This document shows, in pieces, positions 28,190 through 37,591 of a DNA stretch of 64,000 nt. Within the stretch, counting starts at the first letter, position 1, and each line of letters starts with the position of its first letter. A model generated the notes under the pieces. The model had not been told where the DNA came from and made no database searches. It was given only the letters and a program-made list of their open reading frames with translations. The position numbers and the translations under genes are program-made. Origin of the DNA: Thermoflavifilum sp. (GTDB lineage: Bacteria > Bacteroidota > Bacteroidia > Chitinophagales > Chitinophagaceae); NCBI GenBank assembly GCA_023511875.1, contig JAIMAQ010000005.1:94745-158744 (forward strand), written 5' to 3'.

Positions 28190-29191
28190 TCAAGGCAAGT
28201 TGAGCAAGAATTCCAGCGTATTTATGCCATCGGCATAGTCTTGCAATGTAGGAAACTGGGCTTGTCCGAAAGGAACAAATTCTTTACCCACGATGCATTG
28301 AATATCGCTTGAGTGGATGAGTGTTTGCAAAACCGCCTGTTTATCTGTGTAATATTCATACAACACCACGCTTACGGGAGAAAATAAGGCTTGATCAGGC
28401 TTTAAAATAAGCGGGCTAATGAGTTGATGGGGTTCATGATTGAGGATATACACGGAGAGATAATAATCGAAATTGTGCCGATAAGAACGATGATCCATAA
28501 AATAGATAAAATCCTGCACGGCTGGAACAAGAGTCTGGAAATCATAATCAGCGGGAACATATAGCTTGGTCACATTTCGGCATCCCAATCCGAAATATAA
28601 AAATATATCTTTCGCCAGCAGCTTGAGATCTGAAAGCGATTCGGTGCCATCGAGAATAGCTACTGAGGTGCGATTCCGCCGAATAATGTGGGGATATCTG
28701 CTGAAGTAATAGTCAAAATAACGAGAAGTATTTTGGCTTCCCGTGGCAATATAGGCATCACAGCCGCGCAATAGCTCGACTTCCTTTGTCGAAAAGCCTT
28801 TAGGCATCCACTCTTGTAAGCGCTTGGCCAAAAAGGGCATCAAAACCCGATCACGTGAAGCATATTTTACCCAGATTTCATGCCCGCTTAACCATCCGCA
28901 CAGCAGGTCATGAAACCCTACCATGGGAATATTGCCCGCCATGACTATGCCCACTTTGCGGGGAGTTTTGTTGTGTTCAATTTGCAATCGATAAGGTTTG
29001 ATCCAATCCCATAACCTATCTGGTTGCAAATACATCTGAGAAATATGATCTGCAGCTACTTCAATGAATTGTTGTGTAAACCAGGGATTTTCTAAGGAGG
29101 CACGTTTTTTAATGGCTGTCCATTCCGGATCGTTGGATTGCATGTATTCACCTAATTTGCCCAGTACTTCAATTTTTTCTTCTAGCAACAT
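28190..29191 (-). CDS. acyl-CoA reductase-like protein (LuxC family)
   Basis: A 333-residue protein related to the LuxC/acyl-CoA reductase group, an aldehyde-dehydrogenase fold that reduces fatty acyl-CoA to aldehyde using NADPH. Features are the Rossmann-like VGIVMAGNIPMVGFHDLLCGW, ATGSQNTSRYFDYYF, and the likely catalytic cysteine in YFGLGCRNVTKLYVP. It is shorter than LuxC (~480 aa). Bacteroidota proteins of this length are common and their physiological substrate is not established. It is divergent from the ferredoxin gene, with 109 bp between them. Confidence 0.75.
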   Translation of the reverse strand: MLLEEKIEVLGKLGEYMQSNDPEWTAIKKRASLENPWFTQQFIEVAADHISQMYLQPDRLWDWIKPYRLQIEHNKTPRKVGIVMAGNIPMVGFHDLLCGWLSGHEIWVKYASRDRVLMPFLAKRLQEWMPKGFSTKEVELLRGCDAYIATGSQNTSRYFDYYFSRYPHIIRRNRTSVAILDGTESLSDLKLLAKDIFLYFGLGCRNVTKLYVPADYDFQTLVPAVQDFIYFMDHRSYRHNFDYYLSVYILNHEPHQLISPLILKPDQALFSPVSVVLYEYYTDKQAVLQTLIHSSDIQCIVGKEFVPFGQAQFPTLQDYADGINTLEFLLNLP

Positions 29192-29232
29192 GACATATGT
29201 TTGTCAAAACACCACAAAAGAATTTTAAAAAA

Positions 29233-29265
29233 TTTGTGCTTTCTTTGTGTGAACAAGTATTTTTG
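29233..29265 (+). promoter_or_regulatory. -33/-7 promoter of the ferredoxin gene
   Basis: TTTG at 29233-29236 and TATTTTTG at 29258-29265 are separated by 21 bp. The expected start of transcription is about 30 nt before the ATG at 29301. Confidence 0.65.
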
Positions 29266-29300
29266 TTGCAAAATAATTGGTTTTCTAAAACGAATATGCA

Positions 29301-29648
29301 ATGGCGCTCAAGATTACAGAAGAATGTATTAATTGTGGAGCATGTGAACCCGAATGCCCCAACAATGCTATTTATGAAGGAGGTGTAGAATGGGCTATTG
29401 CCGATGGCACATCTGTAAAAGGCCCTTACACCTTACTCGATGGAACAGTAGTAGATGCGGAGCAACGTAATCCGCCCATTAGTGTGGATACTTATTACAT
29501 TGTGCCGCATAAATGTACTGAATGTCAGGGCTTTCATGAAGAACCACAATGCGCAGCCGTTTGCCCGGTAGATTGCTGCGTGCCCGACGAGTTGTACCGG
29601 GAAACAGTGGAAGAATTGCTCGCTAAAAAAGAACGTTTACACCTCTAA
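29301..29648 (+). CDS. 2[4Fe-4S] ferredoxin
   Basis: A 115-residue ferredoxin carrying two 4Fe-4S clusters, ligated by CINCGACEPECP (residues ~9-20) and CTECQGFHEEPQCAAVCP (~73-90), with an insert between and extra Cys residues (CC) after the second site. It resembles the Allochromatium-type dicluster ferredoxins with an extended second-cluster loop. It would donate electrons in the cytoplasm; its partner is unknown. It is flanked by its own promoter and a strong terminator, so it is monocistronic. Confidence 0.92.
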   Translation: MALKITEECINCGACEPECPNNAIYEGGVEWAIADGTSVKGPYTLLDGTVVDAEQRNPPISVDTYYIVPHKCTECQGFHEEPQCAAVCPVDCCVPDELYRETVEELLAKKERLHL

Positions 29649-29684
29649 TGACTGATAGGTAAAGAAGGTATCTTTATTTTCAAC

Positions 29685-29710
29685 AAGCCGCTCTACATTG
29701 GGCGGCTTTT
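29685..29710 (+). terminator. rho-independent terminator after the ferredoxin gene
   Basis: AAGCCGC (29685-29691) pairs with GCGGCTT (29702-29708) across a 10-nt loop and is followed by TT(GTG)T. Confidence 0.8.
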
Positions 29711-29769
29711 GTGTATTATAGATCGTCTAGGCATCACAATCCTCAGAAAATTCCGATATTGCGAGTAGC

Positions 29770-30942
29770 ATGCAGTTTCCACGGAAAATAGCCATTTTTG
29801 GATCAACCGGATCCATCGGTCGTCAGGCGCTCGAGGTGATAGCCGCCCATCCAGAATTGTTTGAAGTAACCGTACTCACTGCCTGGAAGAATGCCGAATT
29901 GCTGATCGAGCAGGCATTGCAATATCGTCCAAGGGTGGTGGTAATCGGCGATGAAGGGCAATATCCTGTGGTAAAAGAAGCATTACAACATACGGGTATT
30001 TGCGTACTTGCTGGGTTGCAGGCATTAGAAGAAGCCGCAGCTGGTGAATACGACGTGCATCTGGCGGCTATTGTGGGCTTCGCAGGCTTAAAACCTACTC
30101 TTTCTGCTATACGGCAGGGTAAAACAATCGCTTTAGCCAATAAAGAAACCTTAGTGGTGGCCGGCGAATGGGTGATGAAAGAAGCCCAAGCTCATCAGGC
30201 ACAGATCATTCCTGTGGATTCCGAACATTCTGCTATTTTTCAATGCTTAGCTGGTGAGCAGCACAACCCAATTGAAAAAATCATTCTCACCGCATCGGGA
30301 GGCCCTTTCCTGGGGAAAAAAACCAACTTTTTGGTCAACGTTAAGAAAGACCACGCCTTGCAGCATCCCAACTGGCGTATGGGCGAGAAGATTACGATCG
30401 ATTCATCATCGTTGATGAATAAGGGATTAGAGATGATCGAAGCCCGTTGGCTATTTAACCTCCATCCAGATCAAATCGAAGTGATCATTCACCCCCAATC
30501 GGTCGTGCATTCACTTATTCAGTTTACCGACGGGTCAATCAAAGCACAAATGGGCTTGCCCGATATGAAACTTCCAATTCAATATGCCCTTTCTTATCCG
30601 CAACGTTTAACAAACGATTTTCCACGATTTTCCTTCAAGCAATATCCTTATCTCAGCTTCGAACCACCCGATACCAAAACATTTCGTAATCTTGCCATTG
30701 CAATGGAAGTGTTGCGAAAAGCGGGCAATGCGCCTTGTGCCATGAATGCTGCCAACGAAGAGGCTGTATGGGCATTTCTGCAAAATAAAATCGGATTTTT
30801 GGAAATGTCCGACGTCATTGAACACGCACTCCAGAAGGTGGACTTTATTTTACACCCTTCCCTATCGGATTACGAAGAAACCGATCAATTGGCCAGGCAT
30901 CATGCTCGAGTACTTATCGAAAAAATTCGGCACAGCATCTAA
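29770..30942 (+). CDS. dxr: 1-deoxy-D-xylulose 5-phosphate reductoisomerase
   Basis: The second enzyme of the MEP isoprenoid pathway; it converts DXP to MEP with NADPH. The 390-residue protein has the NADPH loop GSTGSIGRQALEVI near residues 10-23, ALANKETLVVAG, metal-binding PVDSEHSAIFQCL, the flexible loop TASGGPFLG, and NWRMGEKITIDSSSLMNKGLEMIEA (read as two stretches). rseP starts 17 bp after its stop, so the two form an operon, a common arrangement in Bacteroidota. Confidence 0.97.
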   Translation: MQFPRKIAIFGSTGSIGRQALEVIAAHPELFEVTVLTAWKNAELLIEQALQYRPRVVVIGDEGQYPVVKEALQHTGICVLAGLQALEEAAAGEYDVHLAAIVGFAGLKPTLSAIRQGKTIALANKETLVVAGEWVMKEAQAHQAQIIPVDSEHSAIFQCLAGEQHNPIEKIILTASGGPFLGKKTNFLVNVKKDHALQHPNWRMGEKITIDSSSLMNKGLEMIEARWLFNLHPDQIEVIIHPQSVVHSLIQFTDGSIKAQMGLPDMKLPIQYALSYPQRLTNDFPRFSFKQYPYLSFEPPDTKTFRNLAIAMEVLRKAGNAPCAMNAANEEAVWAFLQNKIGFLEMSDVIEHALQKVDFILHPSLSDYEETDQLARHHARVLIEKIRHSI

Positions 30943-30959
30943 ACTTATTTCATTTTACG

Positions 30960-32303
30960 ATGACTACAACTCAGATTTTGATTAAAGTTGCTCAACTCAT
31001 GCTCTCCCTTTCTATCCTGGTGATTTGGCATGAGCTGGGGCATTTTATCCCCGCAAAACTGTTTAAAACAAAGGTTGAAAAGTTTTATTTGTTCTTTAAT
31101 CCTTGGTTTTCGTTGTTTAAATTCAAAAGAGGAGAAACGGAATACGGCATAGGCTGGCTGCCGCTTGGAGGCTATGTGAAAATTGCTGGGATGATCGATG
31201 AGAGCCTGGACAAAGACCAGCTTCAACGCCCGCCTCAACCCTGGGAATTTCGGGCTAAGCCAGCATGGCAACGCTTGATCATTATGGTGGGTGGGGTATT
31301 GATGAATGTGATCTTGGCTTTCATGATTTATGTAGCCATTTTGTGGGTATGGGGAGAAACCTACTTGCCTCCACAAAACTTAACTTATGGCCTTTCCACA
31401 GGCCCACTGGCCCAACAAATTGGCTTGCGCGATGGCGATCGTATCATGGCTGTGGACGGCAAGCCCATAGACAATGTTTCGGCTATTCCCTACGATATCA
31501 TCGTCAATCAAGCACATAGCATACAGCTCGATCGCAATGGCGTGCAGATCAGTTTGCCCATACCTCCAGGATTCATCGAGCAAATGGTCAGAAGCAAGGG
31601 CAAAGGATTTGTGTCGATACGCATGCCGGTAATTGTAGATACCGTTTTGCCTTCGGCCCGGTTTCTCGAAGGTAAGCTCATGAAAGGCGATCGTATCATT
31701 TCGGTAAATGGCCGGCCCACGCCTTTCGATCAAGACTTTCAAGAAGCCGTGAAAGGCCTCAAAAACACAACCGTGGTATTGGGGGTACTGCGCCAACCTC
31801 ACGACACAAGCTATGTAAAAGCACGAATCAATGATCAGGGTTTGATTGGTTTCGGAAAAAGGCCTCCCGATGAAATTTTTCATTTTGAAACAAAACATTA
31901 TTCTTTTTGGACCTCTATACCCGCGGGTATTCATAAGGGCTTATCAAGCATAGGTAGCTATTTGCAGCAACTCAAATTGATTTTCTTTTCTAAGGAGGTT
32001 AAGACTTCTGATTCTTTAGGCGGTTTCATCACCATTGGCAACTTATTTCCTGCATTTTGGGATTGGCAGGCATTCTGGAGCATGACAGCATTTTTGTCGA
32101 TCATTCTCGCGGTGATGAATATCTTGCCTATTCCTGCACTCGATGGAGGACATGTGTTGTTTCTCTTGTATGAAATCGTTACCCGCCGCAAACCCAGTGA
32201 AAAGTTTTTAGAATATGCCCAGATTGCCGGGATGATTATCTTATTTGCCTTATTGTTGTATGCAAATGGGCTGGACATTTGGAGACATCTCACTGGTCGA
32301 TAA
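30960..32303 (+). CDS. rseP: RIP metalloprotease RseP (site-2 protease family)
   Basis: A 447-residue integral-membrane zinc protease. HExxH is in LVIWHELGHFIPAKLF near residue 22, the PDZ region (about 150-290) contains GLRDGDRIMAVDGKPI and LMKGDRIISVNGRPT (two PDZ copies), and the third zinc ligand is in MNILPIPALDGGHVLFLLYE near the C-terminus. It cleaves membrane-embedded anti-sigma factors or signal-peptide remnants. No anti-sigma/sigma pair is adjacent. It is co-transcribed with dxr. Confidence 0.95.
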   Translation: MTTTQILIKVAQLMLSLSILVIWHELGHFIPAKLFKTKVEKFYLFFNPWFSLFKFKRGETEYGIGWLPLGGYVKIAGMIDESLDKDQLQRPPQPWEFRAKPAWQRLIIMVGGVLMNVILAFMIYVAILWVWGETYLPPQNLTYGLSTGPLAQQIGLRDGDRIMAVDGKPIDNVSAIPYDIIVNQAHSIQLDRNGVQISLPIPPGFIEQMVRSKGKGFVSIRMPVIVDTVLPSARFLEGKLMKGDRIISVNGRPTPFDQDFQEAVKGLKNTTVVLGVLRQPHDTSYVKARINDQGLIGFGKRPPDEIFHFETKHYSFWTSIPAGIHKGLSSIGSYLQQLKLIFFSKEVKTSDSLGGFITIGNLFPAFWDWQAFWSMTAFLSIILAVMNILPIPALDGGHVLFLLYEIVTRRKPSEKFLEYAQIAGMIILFALLLYANGLDIWRHLTGR

Positions 32304-32406
32304 TGCTCACGACTGACAAGAGTACTCAGTAGCTGGCAGCTTTGCAGTTAAAGTGGATAACCTGTCAGCTATTTTTTGTGGTAGCGGCTGTAGAATGAGA
32401 TTTGCT

Positions 32407-32414
32407 TAATTTTG
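32407..32414 (+). promoter_or_regulatory. -7 promoter box (TAATTTTG) of ssrA
   Basis: The octamer ends four bases before the mature 5' end of tmRNA (32418), the right distance for transcription to begin at or beside the mature end. No TTTG at normal -33 spacing is visible. Confidence 0.6.
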
Positions 32415-32417
32415 CAT

Positions 32418-32790
32418 GGGGCCGAAAGGTTTTGACAACATGGGTTCTTTGAAAGTGTAAGCATGCCGTGCGTTGGATCATTAGCACGTAAATCTGAAGA
32501 TCCAAAGAGTAAATGGCGACTATTCTTACGCCATGGCTGCCTAATCAGTGATTAGGACGCCATTATGGCCGGGCTTGTAGATACACCTGTGGTCGACAGC
32601 CCCGCCGAATCATTTAGCACACACAGGTTGCGGCAATAGCCTGCTACAGCTATTGCTTAAGATCACGTAGCTTAGGGAAGCCATCGGTTTGTCCGGCTCC
32701 AGTGGCTTCCTGAACTCCAATGCCGGAATAAGCATGTAGAAAGCTTTCAGGGAACATGGATGGACGCGGGTTCGATTCCCGCCGGCTCCA
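32418..32790 (+). ncRNA. ssrA: transfer-messenger RNA (tmRNA)
   Basis: The RNA rescues stalled ribosomes and tags the nascent peptide. The ends form the tRNA-like domain: 5' GGGGCCG pairs with 3' CGGCTCC plus discriminator A, the T arm is CGGGTTCGATTCCCG, and the CCA is not encoded. The tag frame, read from the probable resume codon GGC at 32515 to TAA at 32542-32544, is GDYSYAMAA, similar to other Bacteroidota tags ending in YAMAA or YALAA. The interior has the usual pseudoknot-rich sequence. Length 373 nt. Confidence 0.95.
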
Positions 32791-32811
32791 CTCTATACCT
32801 CAGATTTCCCC

Positions 32812-33477
32812 TCAGGCAAAAGTGTATATCCTATTGGAAGCCAGAGGCGCTTCAAAGATATTTTTCTTGATCCTTTTGGGTAAATACTCTTGGTCTACAT
32901 AATCTGGTAAGAAAAGCCATAATGCCTTTCGTATGGATCGATGTGCACGGCTAGTGAGCTCGCGTAAGGCCGTATTTGCTTGTTCCATAAAACGTAGCAC
33001 TCCCTGTTGATCTGTTTTAGGGATGCAAAAAGTAGCCGATAAAATAATGCAACTGCCGCTTTTTAAAACTGGCAACAACGCTACTATCCATTGATCCCAA
33101 AAGAGATATAAATCTTGATGTGCATTTTCCCAACGTTGATGTAGCCAGGCAATATGCAGTTGACCATATTTCCAAAGGATTTTCTGAACAATGGTCTCAG
33201 GATTCGAGGATTTATCTAATGGAAACCAAGATGCATAAGGGTTCCATTTTCTAATAGATTCCCATTCAACAATAGTTTGTTGAGATGAGGGCGTAGACAG
33301 TATCAAGTGAGTACCTGTGCCTTTCAGGCCATACATCATGTTCCTCATCTCGGGTGTGTGAGCCTGGGTGATAAGAGTAATTTTGTTGTTTAATGTTTGC
33401 TGAATAATGCTCTCTATCCATTGTGGCAAGGATGCATGGGGATAACCGAGAGGGTTCGTGGAGCTAAGGGTAGCCAT
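32812..33477 (-). CDS. short-chain dehydrogenase-like protein lacking catalytic residues
   Basis: A 221-residue protein of uncertain family. Its layout mirrors a short-chain dehydrogenase: beta strand ITLITQAHT at the nucleotide-loop position (but no GxxxGxG), a Dx position (FPLDKSS), KYGQLHIAWLH at the NNAG position, LLPVLKSGSCIILSATF at the active-site Ser strand, and FMEQANTALRELTSRAH where YxxxK should be. Both the glycine motif and the Tyr/Lys pair are missing, so enzymatic activity is unlikely. It ends 22 bp after tmRNA on the opposite strand. Confidence 0.55.
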   Translation of the reverse strand: MATLSSTNPLGYPHASLPQWIESIIQQTLNNKITLITQAHTPEMRNMMYGLKGTGTHLILSTPSSQQTIVEWESIRKWNPYASWFPLDKSSNPETIVQKILWKYGQLHIAWLHQRWENAHQDLYLFWDQWIVALLPVLKSGSCIILSATFCIPKTDQQGVLRFMEQANTALRELTSRAHRSIRKALWLFLPDYVDQEYLPKRIKKNIFEAPLASNRIYTFA

Positions 33478-33627
33478 GGGAGGGAGATTTTAGATGAAAC
33501 CATGAAAAGATCACCTACGATACATGCAGCGAAAACAATGCCGTCGAGGAAAAGAAATAGTTGATTGCTCGTTAATTTCCTGATAATTTGTATTTTCTTA
33601 GGATTCATTTACATATAATCCGTTTTT

Positions 33628-34311
33628 ATGGCTATGCATTCAACTTCACGTTTAACCATTATTCATCTTAGTGGATATCAGCGAATGCTTATTGCGCTGG
33701 GGGTAGCGATCATCACGGGCTACATGCTACGGCAGCGAGCAATTCAGACATGGGAATGGGTGCTATGTATGTGGTTGGGATTTGCGCTTTCGCTTATCGC
33801 ATTGATTTGGATGAGCATATTTCGCTTGCATCCTTCACAAGTAAGGCGGCAGGCAGCCGTGTTAGATACGGCAAATGTGGTTGTGTTTATACTCATTATC
33901 TTGGCTGCGGTATGTAGCCTAATCGCCATTTTTCAATTGTTGCTTATACAAGCTAATTCTACACATCAAGCTTTGCTTAGGCATTTGTGGCTTTCTGTGG
34001 CAGTAATTAGTAGCTCATGGTTTTTGGTTCATTCTATGTTTACTCTGCATTATGCTCATCTGTATTATTTTGGTAATGTTGCTGCCAATAAGCAATTGGC
34101 TGGTGGATTAGATTTTCCAGATAACCACAGACCCGATTATTTAGACTTTGCCTATTTCGCTTTTTGTGTAGGGATGACTTTTCAGGTATCTGATGTAGTC
34201 GTGAGATCGGGGCGTATCCATCGATTAGTGCTTCTGCATAGCCTGATTTCTTTTGTTTTTAATACGGTGATATTGGCTTTGATGGTAAGCTTGCTGTCTG
34301 GGATAGCTTAA
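33628..34311 (+). CDS. DUF1345 family integral membrane protein
   Basis: A 227-residue protein with about five to six transmembrane helices. Recognisable DUF1345 features are the loop-helix RRQAAVLDTANVVVFILIILAA, the segment SSSWFLVHSMFTLHYAHLYY, and the C-terminal DYLDFAYFAFCVGMTFQVSDV followed by a last helix. The function of the family is unknown. The gene ends four bases into the convergent ppc stop region. Confidence 0.82.
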   Translation: MAMHSTSRLTIIHLSGYQRMLIALGVAIITGYMLRQRAIQTWEWVLCMWLGFALSLIALIWMSIFRLHPSQVRRQAAVLDTANVVVFILIILAAVCSLIAIFQLLLIQANSTHQALLRHLWLSVAVISSSWFLVHSMFTLHYAHLYYFGNVAANKQLAGGLDFPDNHRPDYLDFAYFAFCVGMTFQVSDVVVRSGRIHRLVLLHSLISFVFNTVILALMVSLLSGIA

Positions 34312-36887
34312 GCCGAATTACGACTGGCATTGATGATTCCAAATGAGCAGCGAATAGCCAGCTTTTCATAAACTTCTATTTGAGAAGTAGCAGCTTTCTT
34401 TTCTTGTAAAGAGCGGATCTGGGAAAGAGCATATTGCTGAATGGTAAGCAATGGCAGCATGATTCTTTCTCGCATTTGTATAGAAAGCTGCTCAACGGGG
34501 TAATTTTGCATGAGGTCATTAGCTCCAGAAAGCAATAGTAAATATTTTCGGGTTTTCTCATATTCTGCATAAAGCATATTCCAAATCTTCCCAAATCGAG
34601 GATGATGGGCCAGGTAAGCAGTAAGTGGGAAAAAGCTTTTTTTCATCGACATTTCGCAGTTGTCTAACAACGTGCGAAAGAACAGAGAATTTTGATACAA
34701 CTCTTGCAGAGCTTTCCATTTGCCTTCACGATACAAAGCTTCTAAAGCGGTGCCCACACCATAGTAGCCAGGTACATTTTGCTTAATTTGACTCCAAGAA
34801 CCCACATAGGGAACGGCTCTGAGATCATTTAGGTTGAGTTTGGCCGAACGATTACGGCTCGAGGGGCGACTAGCGATATTGGTTTCTGCATAATAACGTA
34901 AGGGGCTAGCGTAATTGAGGTAATCCAAAAAATCTGGATGATTTTTCAATGCTTGAAAAGCCTGAAAACTCTCTGCAGCCAAACGTTCGAGTAATTGCTC
35001 TTCTTCGGCAGTAAAGGTGTAACGTCGAGAGGCAAATAAGCCATTGGAAATACCGGCATGCATCAGCTGCTCTAGGTTGTACTGAGCAGAGGTGGTAGTA
35101 CCGAAATTGGAACTAATCGTTTGACCTTGAACGGTAAGCTGAATCTCATCATTGGCGATATTTTGCCCCATTGAAGCATAAAATTGATGGGTTTTACCCC
35201 CTCCACGTGCTGGAGGCCCTCCTCGACCATCGAAAAATATGACATGCACCCCAAACTCTCGCGAAATACGGGTGAGGACTTCTTTGGCTTTATAGATGCT
35301 CCAGTTGGCCATCAGGTAACCCCCATCTTTAGTGCCATCTGAAAAGCCTAACATGATGGTTTGCTTGTCGCCCCTGCGTTTCAAGTGTTCACGATAAGGA
35401 GGGTATGCATATAAGGTGTGCATGACCTGGCTAGCATGCTGTAGATCTTCGATAGTTTCAAACAGAGGTACGATATCTACGGTAAGTTGCTCAGGTGCCC
35501 ATCCACTCATGAGAAATAGACCGTAGACCTCTATGATATCGGTTGCTGAGGTGGCATGACTAATGATATATCGATGGCATCCTGCTTCTCCATTTTTGTA
35601 CTGAATATCGCGCATGGCAGCCATCACTCCCAAAGTATCTTTCACCAATGGATCTTCATAATCGGTTGGGTTGAGTTTGCTACCAATAGATGATAGACAC
35701 GACAGTTTTTCGGCTTCACTGAGCTGGTGATAATATGCGGGGAGCACGTTTCCCTTAGCCACAATTTGATCCACTACTCTACGATGTATAGAGCTATCTT
35801 GCCGAATATCGAGCGACGCAAAAAACAACCCGAATGCATCTACTTTGTGCAATAACTCTTCTACCATGCCCACAAAGAGCCCATTGTGCTCTGCAATCAG
35901 TTGTTGGCGAATGCGGAGTAGAGGTTCGCGAATATCTGACACGCACAAGTGGGTATTAGATGGGTGCTCAAAAACATGTTGATAAAGTAGTTCTTCTAGC
36001 TCGGCAACCCATCCCGAGATACCTTTAAACGTTAATCTGCGTCTAAGTTTGCGCACATCGCGATAGTAAGAAACCAAGATAGCATTGCGCAACGCATCGG
36101 CTACTTTTAAGGTGATATCCACGGTTACATATGGATTACCATCCCGATCTCCCCCTGGCCAAAACCCTAAACGAATGGGTACTGGGAGAGCTAAAGCATC
36201 GTTTCCATTGAGATGCGAGCGGAGAGTGGTGAGGATTTTGCCCACTGCTGGATAAAAAACATGCTCCAAATACCAGATCAAGTTCATGGCTTCATCGTAG
36301 GGCGTAGGTTTTTGCTTTTTAAAAAAGGGTGTCTTGCCCAACTGCTGCAGATATGTATTCACCAAGGCAGTATTATCTTGCATAATAGCCTGTGAGAGAT
36401 CGTGAATGATTCCCAATACTTCGCTGGGATAAAACTGTGTGGGATGAGCCGTTAATACAATGCGTACCGAAAAATGCTTCAATTTTTCTCGAAGTTGAGT
36501 CCAGGCATTTTGCTGCTGTACTTCGTTGAGTAAATGCTTGAGCGTGCCTTTCCCATTGAGATCGTTTACAGCGCCAAAGGCGGCGTCTTCTAAAGCATCA
36601 AAAAGCACTACCTGCCGCTCGGCATATTGAATAAATCGGAAAAGCAAGTCGATACTATCTTTCTCGGTCTGATATTCGGTGTATTTGGAGATAAACTGCT
36701 CGATGATTTCGGTTGGACTCAACCCGCGTTGATAGCTTTCCTCACAAAATATGATAAACATGGAAAGCAAAACTCCCGTTTTTTCCACGCGGTGAAAAGG
36801 AAGCGCTGAAAACAGACTGTTGTACAGCTGGAAGCGCATGGCTACCAGATTCCGGAAAGCATTTAGCGAGGCTTGCTGTCCATTCAT
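34308..36887 (-). CDS. ppc: phosphoenolpyruvate carboxylase
   Basis: An 859-residue anaplerotic enzyme that converts PEP and bicarbonate to oxaloacetate. It contains the catalytic His motif VLTAHPTQFYPSEV (about 145-158), the PEP-binding LGFWPGGDRDGNPYVT, LMLGFSDGTKDGGY, and the glycine loop FFDGRGGPPARGGGKTH, and ends near the tetramer C-terminus GIINASRNSA. The loop PPARGGGKTH differs from the usual TVGRGGGP form but looks intact. The length is slightly below the ~880-residue E. coli form. It is monocistronic. Confidence 0.95.
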   Translation of the reverse strand: MNGQQASLNAFRNLVAMRFQLYNSLFSALPFHRVEKTGVLLSMFIIFCEESYQRGLSPTEIIEQFISKYTEYQTEKDSIDLLFRFIQYAERQVVLFDALEDAAFGAVNDLNGKGTLKHLLNEVQQQNAWTQLREKLKHFSVRIVLTAHPTQFYPSEVLGIIHDLSQAIMQDNTALVNTYLQQLGKTPFFKKQKPTPYDEAMNLIWYLEHVFYPAVGKILTTLRSHLNGNDALALPVPIRLGFWPGGDRDGNPYVTVDITLKVADALRNAILVSYYRDVRKLRRRLTFKGISGWVAELEELLYQHVFEHPSNTHLCVSDIREPLLRIRQQLIAEHNGLFVGMVEELLHKVDAFGLFFASLDIRQDSSIHRRVVDQIVAKGNVLPAYYHQLSEAEKLSCLSSIGSKLNPTDYEDPLVKDTLGVMAAMRDIQYKNGEAGCHRYIISHATSATDIIEVYGLFLMSGWAPEQLTVDIVPLFETIEDLQHASQVMHTLYAYPPYREHLKRRGDKQTIMLGFSDGTKDGGYLMANWSIYKAKEVLTRISREFGVHVIFFDGRGGPPARGGGKTHQFYASMGQNIANDEIQLTVQGQTISSNFGTTTSAQYNLEQLMHAGISNGLFASRRYTFTAEEEQLLERLAAESFQAFQALKNHPDFLDYLNYASPLRYYAETNIASRPSSRNRSAKLNLNDLRAVPYVGSWSQIKQNVPGYYGVGTALEALYREGKWKALQELYQNSLFFRTLLDNCEMSMKKSFFPLTAYLAHHPRFGKIWNMLYAEYEKTRKYLLLLSGANDLMQNYPVEQLSIQMRERIMLPLLTIQQYALSQIRSLQEKKAATSQIEVYEKLAIRCSFGIINASRNSA

Positions 36888-37045
36888 GAGCAGAGATACG
36901 TTGATGATGATGTTTGAAACAAAGCAAAATTAAGTGAAACGACTATCTAATAGATATTTTTTTGAAATTTTATTTATAAAAATGAATATTATCTAATAAT
37001 TAAACTTTTTTATTCGATATTATCTAAATAAATGTAATTAGTTTA
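36888..37045. other. AT-rich intergenic spacer
   Basis: A very AT-rich stretch (several A/T runs, TATCTAAT repeated) between the divergent ppc and yajQ genes; it must hold the ppc promoter. No gene is seen. Confidence 0.5.
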
Positions 37046-37076
37046 TTTGCTATAGCAGGGTTTTCGTGTAATTTTA
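37046..37076 (+). promoter_or_regulatory. -33/-7 promoter of yajQ
   Basis: TTTG at 37046-37049 and TAATTTTA at 37069-37076 are separated by exactly 19 bp; the -7 box ends in A rather than G. It overlaps the ATG at 37076, so that ATG should not be transcribed and the start must be 37094. Confidence 0.55.
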
Positions 37077-37093
37077 TGGCAAAATACTTCGCT

Positions 37094-37585
37094 ATGCCTT
37101 CGTTTGACATCGTGAGCAGAGCCGACATGCAATTGATTGACAACGCGGTAAACATCACCCGTAAAGAAATTGCCAATCGTTTTGATTTTAAGGATGTGCC
37201 CGTGAGTATAGAGTTAAACAAGAAAGATCATATGCTTGTGATAGAAACAGAAAGTGAAATGAAGTTGCAGCAAATTGTGGATGTCTTGCTTAGCCGCACT
37301 ATGCGGCAAGGGGTCGATATTAAAGTTTATGATTTGAATAAAGCGGCACAGCTATCGGGCAAGCTCATACGCAAAGAAATTCCGATTCGAAACGGTCTTT
37401 CCCAAGAAGAAGCCAAAAAATTAGTCAAATTTATACGTGGGCTCGGGCTTAAAGTCCAAGCAGCGGTGATGGACGATACCGTCAGGGTGAGTGGAAAAAA
37501 GATTGACGACTTACAAACAGTGATTCAGCACTGTAAAAAGGCTTCATTTGATTTTGCCCTGCAATTTGTAAACATGAAGTCCTGA
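37094..37585 (+). CDS. YajQ-family (c-di-GMP- or nucleotide-binding) protein
   Basis: A 163-residue cytoplasmic protein with two ferredoxin-like half-domains: MPSFDIVSRADMQLIDNAVN, RFDFKDVPVSIELNKKDHM, LIRKEIPIRNGLSQEEAKKL and KLVKFIRGLGLKVQAAVMDD. The family length is 163 residues, which supports the start at 37094 over an in-frame ATG at 37076; the promoter position agrees. YajQ homologs bind cyclic di-GMP in some bacteria; the role here is not known. Confidence 0.9.
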   Translation: MPSFDIVSRADMQLIDNAVNITRKEIANRFDFKDVPVSIELNKKDHMLVIETESEMKLQQIVDVLLSRTMRQGVDIKVYDLNKAAQLSGKLIRKEIPIRNGLSQEEAKKLVKFIRGLGLKVQAAVMDDTVRVSGKKIDDLQTVIQHCKKASFDFALQFVNMKS

Positions 37586-37591
37586 TATTGC

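Noticed and set aside
33414..33608. 64-residue minus-strand frame (MNPKKIQIIRKL...) with a hydrophobic middle
   Set aside because: It overlaps the start of the SDR-like gene in another frame and is not supported by a promoter. The hydrophobic part lies in the gap, so a short gene is not fully excluded.
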